From NCBI GenBank assembly GCA_023665325.1, contig JAMPED010000027.1, positions 1 through 21,752 on the forward strand: 21,752 bases of DNA, in the 5' to 3' direction. The notes below the pieces were generated by a model, which was given only the letters and a program-made list of their open reading frames with translations, was not told where the DNA came from and made no database searches. The number at the start of each line of letters is the position of its first letter. The first letter of the stretch is position 1. Positions 21,104-21,752 of the stretch are shown here, piece after piece. Both the position numbers and the translations under genes were made by a program. The DNA is from Acetobacter sp. Lineage in GTDB: Bacteria > Pseudomonadota > Alphaproteobacteria > RF32 > CAG-239.

Positions 21104-21367
21104 ATGAACGGATTTGAGATTATTGGTTATATGGCGGGGTTGTTTACAGCGGTGTGTTTTATGCCGCAGAGTATTAAGACTTTGCGTACACGGGAGACTA
21201 AGGGGATTTCTGCGGTGTCGTATGCGTTGTTTTCTTTAGGGCTTATTTGTTGGATTATTTATGGGGTGTATCTTCACTCGATACAGATGATTTTGTTTAA
21301 TGCGATATCGTTAGTTTTTTCGTTGAGTATTTTGGTGGTAACGCTGTGTAATTTGAGAGTAAAGTAG
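21104..21367 (+). CDS. SemiSWEET-like PQ-loop (MtN3/saliva) sugar transporter
   Basis: An 87-residue protein with three membrane helices (about 5-22, 38-57, 62-82), the exact size of bacterial SemiSWEETs, which dimerise to form a facilitative sugar channel. The PQ motif is in FMPQSIKTLRTRETKGIS (P21-Q22), including the conserved basic loop and the KGIS start of helix 2. W50 and N66 sit where the sugar-lining tryptophan and asparagine are found in the family. The ATG follows AGGAAG by five bases. It is surrounded by repeats and has no close neighbour, so no pathway can be inferred. Confidence 0.88.
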   Translation: MNGFEIIGYMAGLFTAVCFMPQSIKTLRTRETKGISAVSYALFSLGLICWIIYGVYLHSIQMILFNAISLVFSLSILVVTLCNLRVK

Positions 21368-21407
21368 CGTTTTTTGCGTCATTGCGAGGGCTTTAGTAAT
21401 AGGTGAT

Positions 21408-21456
21408 GGAGATCCCTTGACTCGGGCAGCAGAGCTGGCTGCCCGAGAGGGATGAC
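21408..21456. repeat. Palindromic repeat B, copy 2 (different inner stem)
   Basis: Outer arms ATCCCT (21412-21417) and AGGGAT (21448-21453) as in the other copies. The inner stem is CTCGGGCAGC (21421-21430) with GCTGCCCGAG (21438-21447), 10 perfect bp, unlike the CTCAGGGTGCC stem of copies 1 and 3. The loop is 7 bases in both forms. Confidence 0.85.
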
Positions 21457-21489
21457 GGGGAAAAGCGAGTATAGTTTTGTTTCTTTTAA

Positions 21490-21543
21490 TATGTCATCGC
21501 TCTGAACGAAGTGAAGTCAAGCGATCTCGTGAGAGTATGGGTG
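21490..21543. repeat. Dispersed intergenic repeat A, right copy
   Basis: Matches 1-54 at 51 of 54 positions. In the left copy repeat B follows after 9 bases; here about 157 bases separate the two. Confidence 0.85.
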
Positions 21544-21700
21544 ATGTTTATTTATGGATTGCGCCGCTACGGAAAACGGTGTTTTCCTACTTGCGCGAAC
21601 AACTAAACGTTGTTGTGGTCGTTCCTTCCTTGCAACGTTAAGAGAAGTTTGCCACGTGCTTGTGCCTTACGGCGCACCTCGCAATGACGGTGCGCTTAAA

Positions 21701-21752
21701 GAGGGAGATCCCTTGACTCAGGGTGCCGGAGCAGGGCACCCTGAGAGGGATG
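21701..21752. repeat. Palindromic repeat B, copy 3
   Basis: Identical over 52 bases to 64-115, with the same 11-bp inner stem. Identity at this distance in non-coding DNA suggests recent spread or gene conversion. Confidence 0.85.

Larger units (their letters stand above)
21368..21752. repeat. Repeat-filled right end of the window
   Basis: No gene is seen. In order: GCGTCATTGCGAGGG (an inverted TCGCAATGACG-type fragment, about 21378-21391); repeat B copy 2 (21408-21456); repeat A (21490-21543). Then about 157 bases with hairpins GGAAAAC/GTTTTCC and AACAAC/GTTGTT (21570-21615), CTCGCAATGACGG (21678-21690), and repeat B copy 3 (21701-21752), cut by the window end. Confidence 0.8.

Overview
The window reads as chromosomal DNA of a moderately AT-rich alphaproteobacterium. 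Evidence: an lspA – short DUF3035/BamF-type lipoprotein – paired M16 peptidase block, a bactofilin next to an M23 peptidase, a recA promoter carrying a GTTC-N7-GTTC SOS box (the alphaproteobacterial LexA site), and a FabI of proteobacterial type. A host- or gut-associated lineage with many intergenic palindromic repeats is my inference; no rRNA or other species marker is present.

Layout. 1-307: intergenic repeats. 308-3789 (+): lspA, a 52-residue lipoprotein overlapping it by four bases, an M16 zinc peptidase and its motif-less M16 partner. 3909-5964 (+): FtsB/DivIC-like protein, a membrane-anchored M23 peptidase behind its own promoter, and a bactofilin. 6045-8678 (+): an exported or anchored protein made of about 21 ankyrin repeats. 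8811-12081 (-): argS and an isolated tolB. 12193-13358 (-): a family-2 glycosyltransferase and a 68-residue companion, very AT-rich. 13371-13578: a perfect 22-bp inverted repeat enclosing a promoter, followed by strong hairpins and a terminator. 13655-14836 (+): AmiC-type amidase with AMIN domain. 15062-15889 (-) fabI and 16153-17184 (+) recA are divergent. 17185-17618: repeat-dense gap. 17619-18047 (-): unknown four-helix membrane protein. 18271-20929 (+): two tandem ArsB/NhaD-type permeases. 21104-21367 (+): SemiSWEET-like PQ-loop protein. 21368-21752: repeats matching those at the left end.

Most gene products act on the envelope: lipoprotein maturation (LspA), outer-membrane assembly (BamF-like), division and wall remodelling (FtsB-like, M23, bactofilin, amidase), envelope integrity (TolB), surface glycan (glycosyltransferase) and membrane lipid synthesis (FabI).

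The most interesting feature is the inverted repeat at 13371-13497. It has the geometry of an invertible promoter (phase-variation switch) in front of the glycosyltransferase pair, and its arm core matches the Bacteroides Mpi-type invertase site as I remember it. In the orientation given, the better promoter points away from the glycosyltransferase and into a terminator that would protect the amidase gene. Second are several families of intergenic palindromes whose copies differ by pair-preserving changes.
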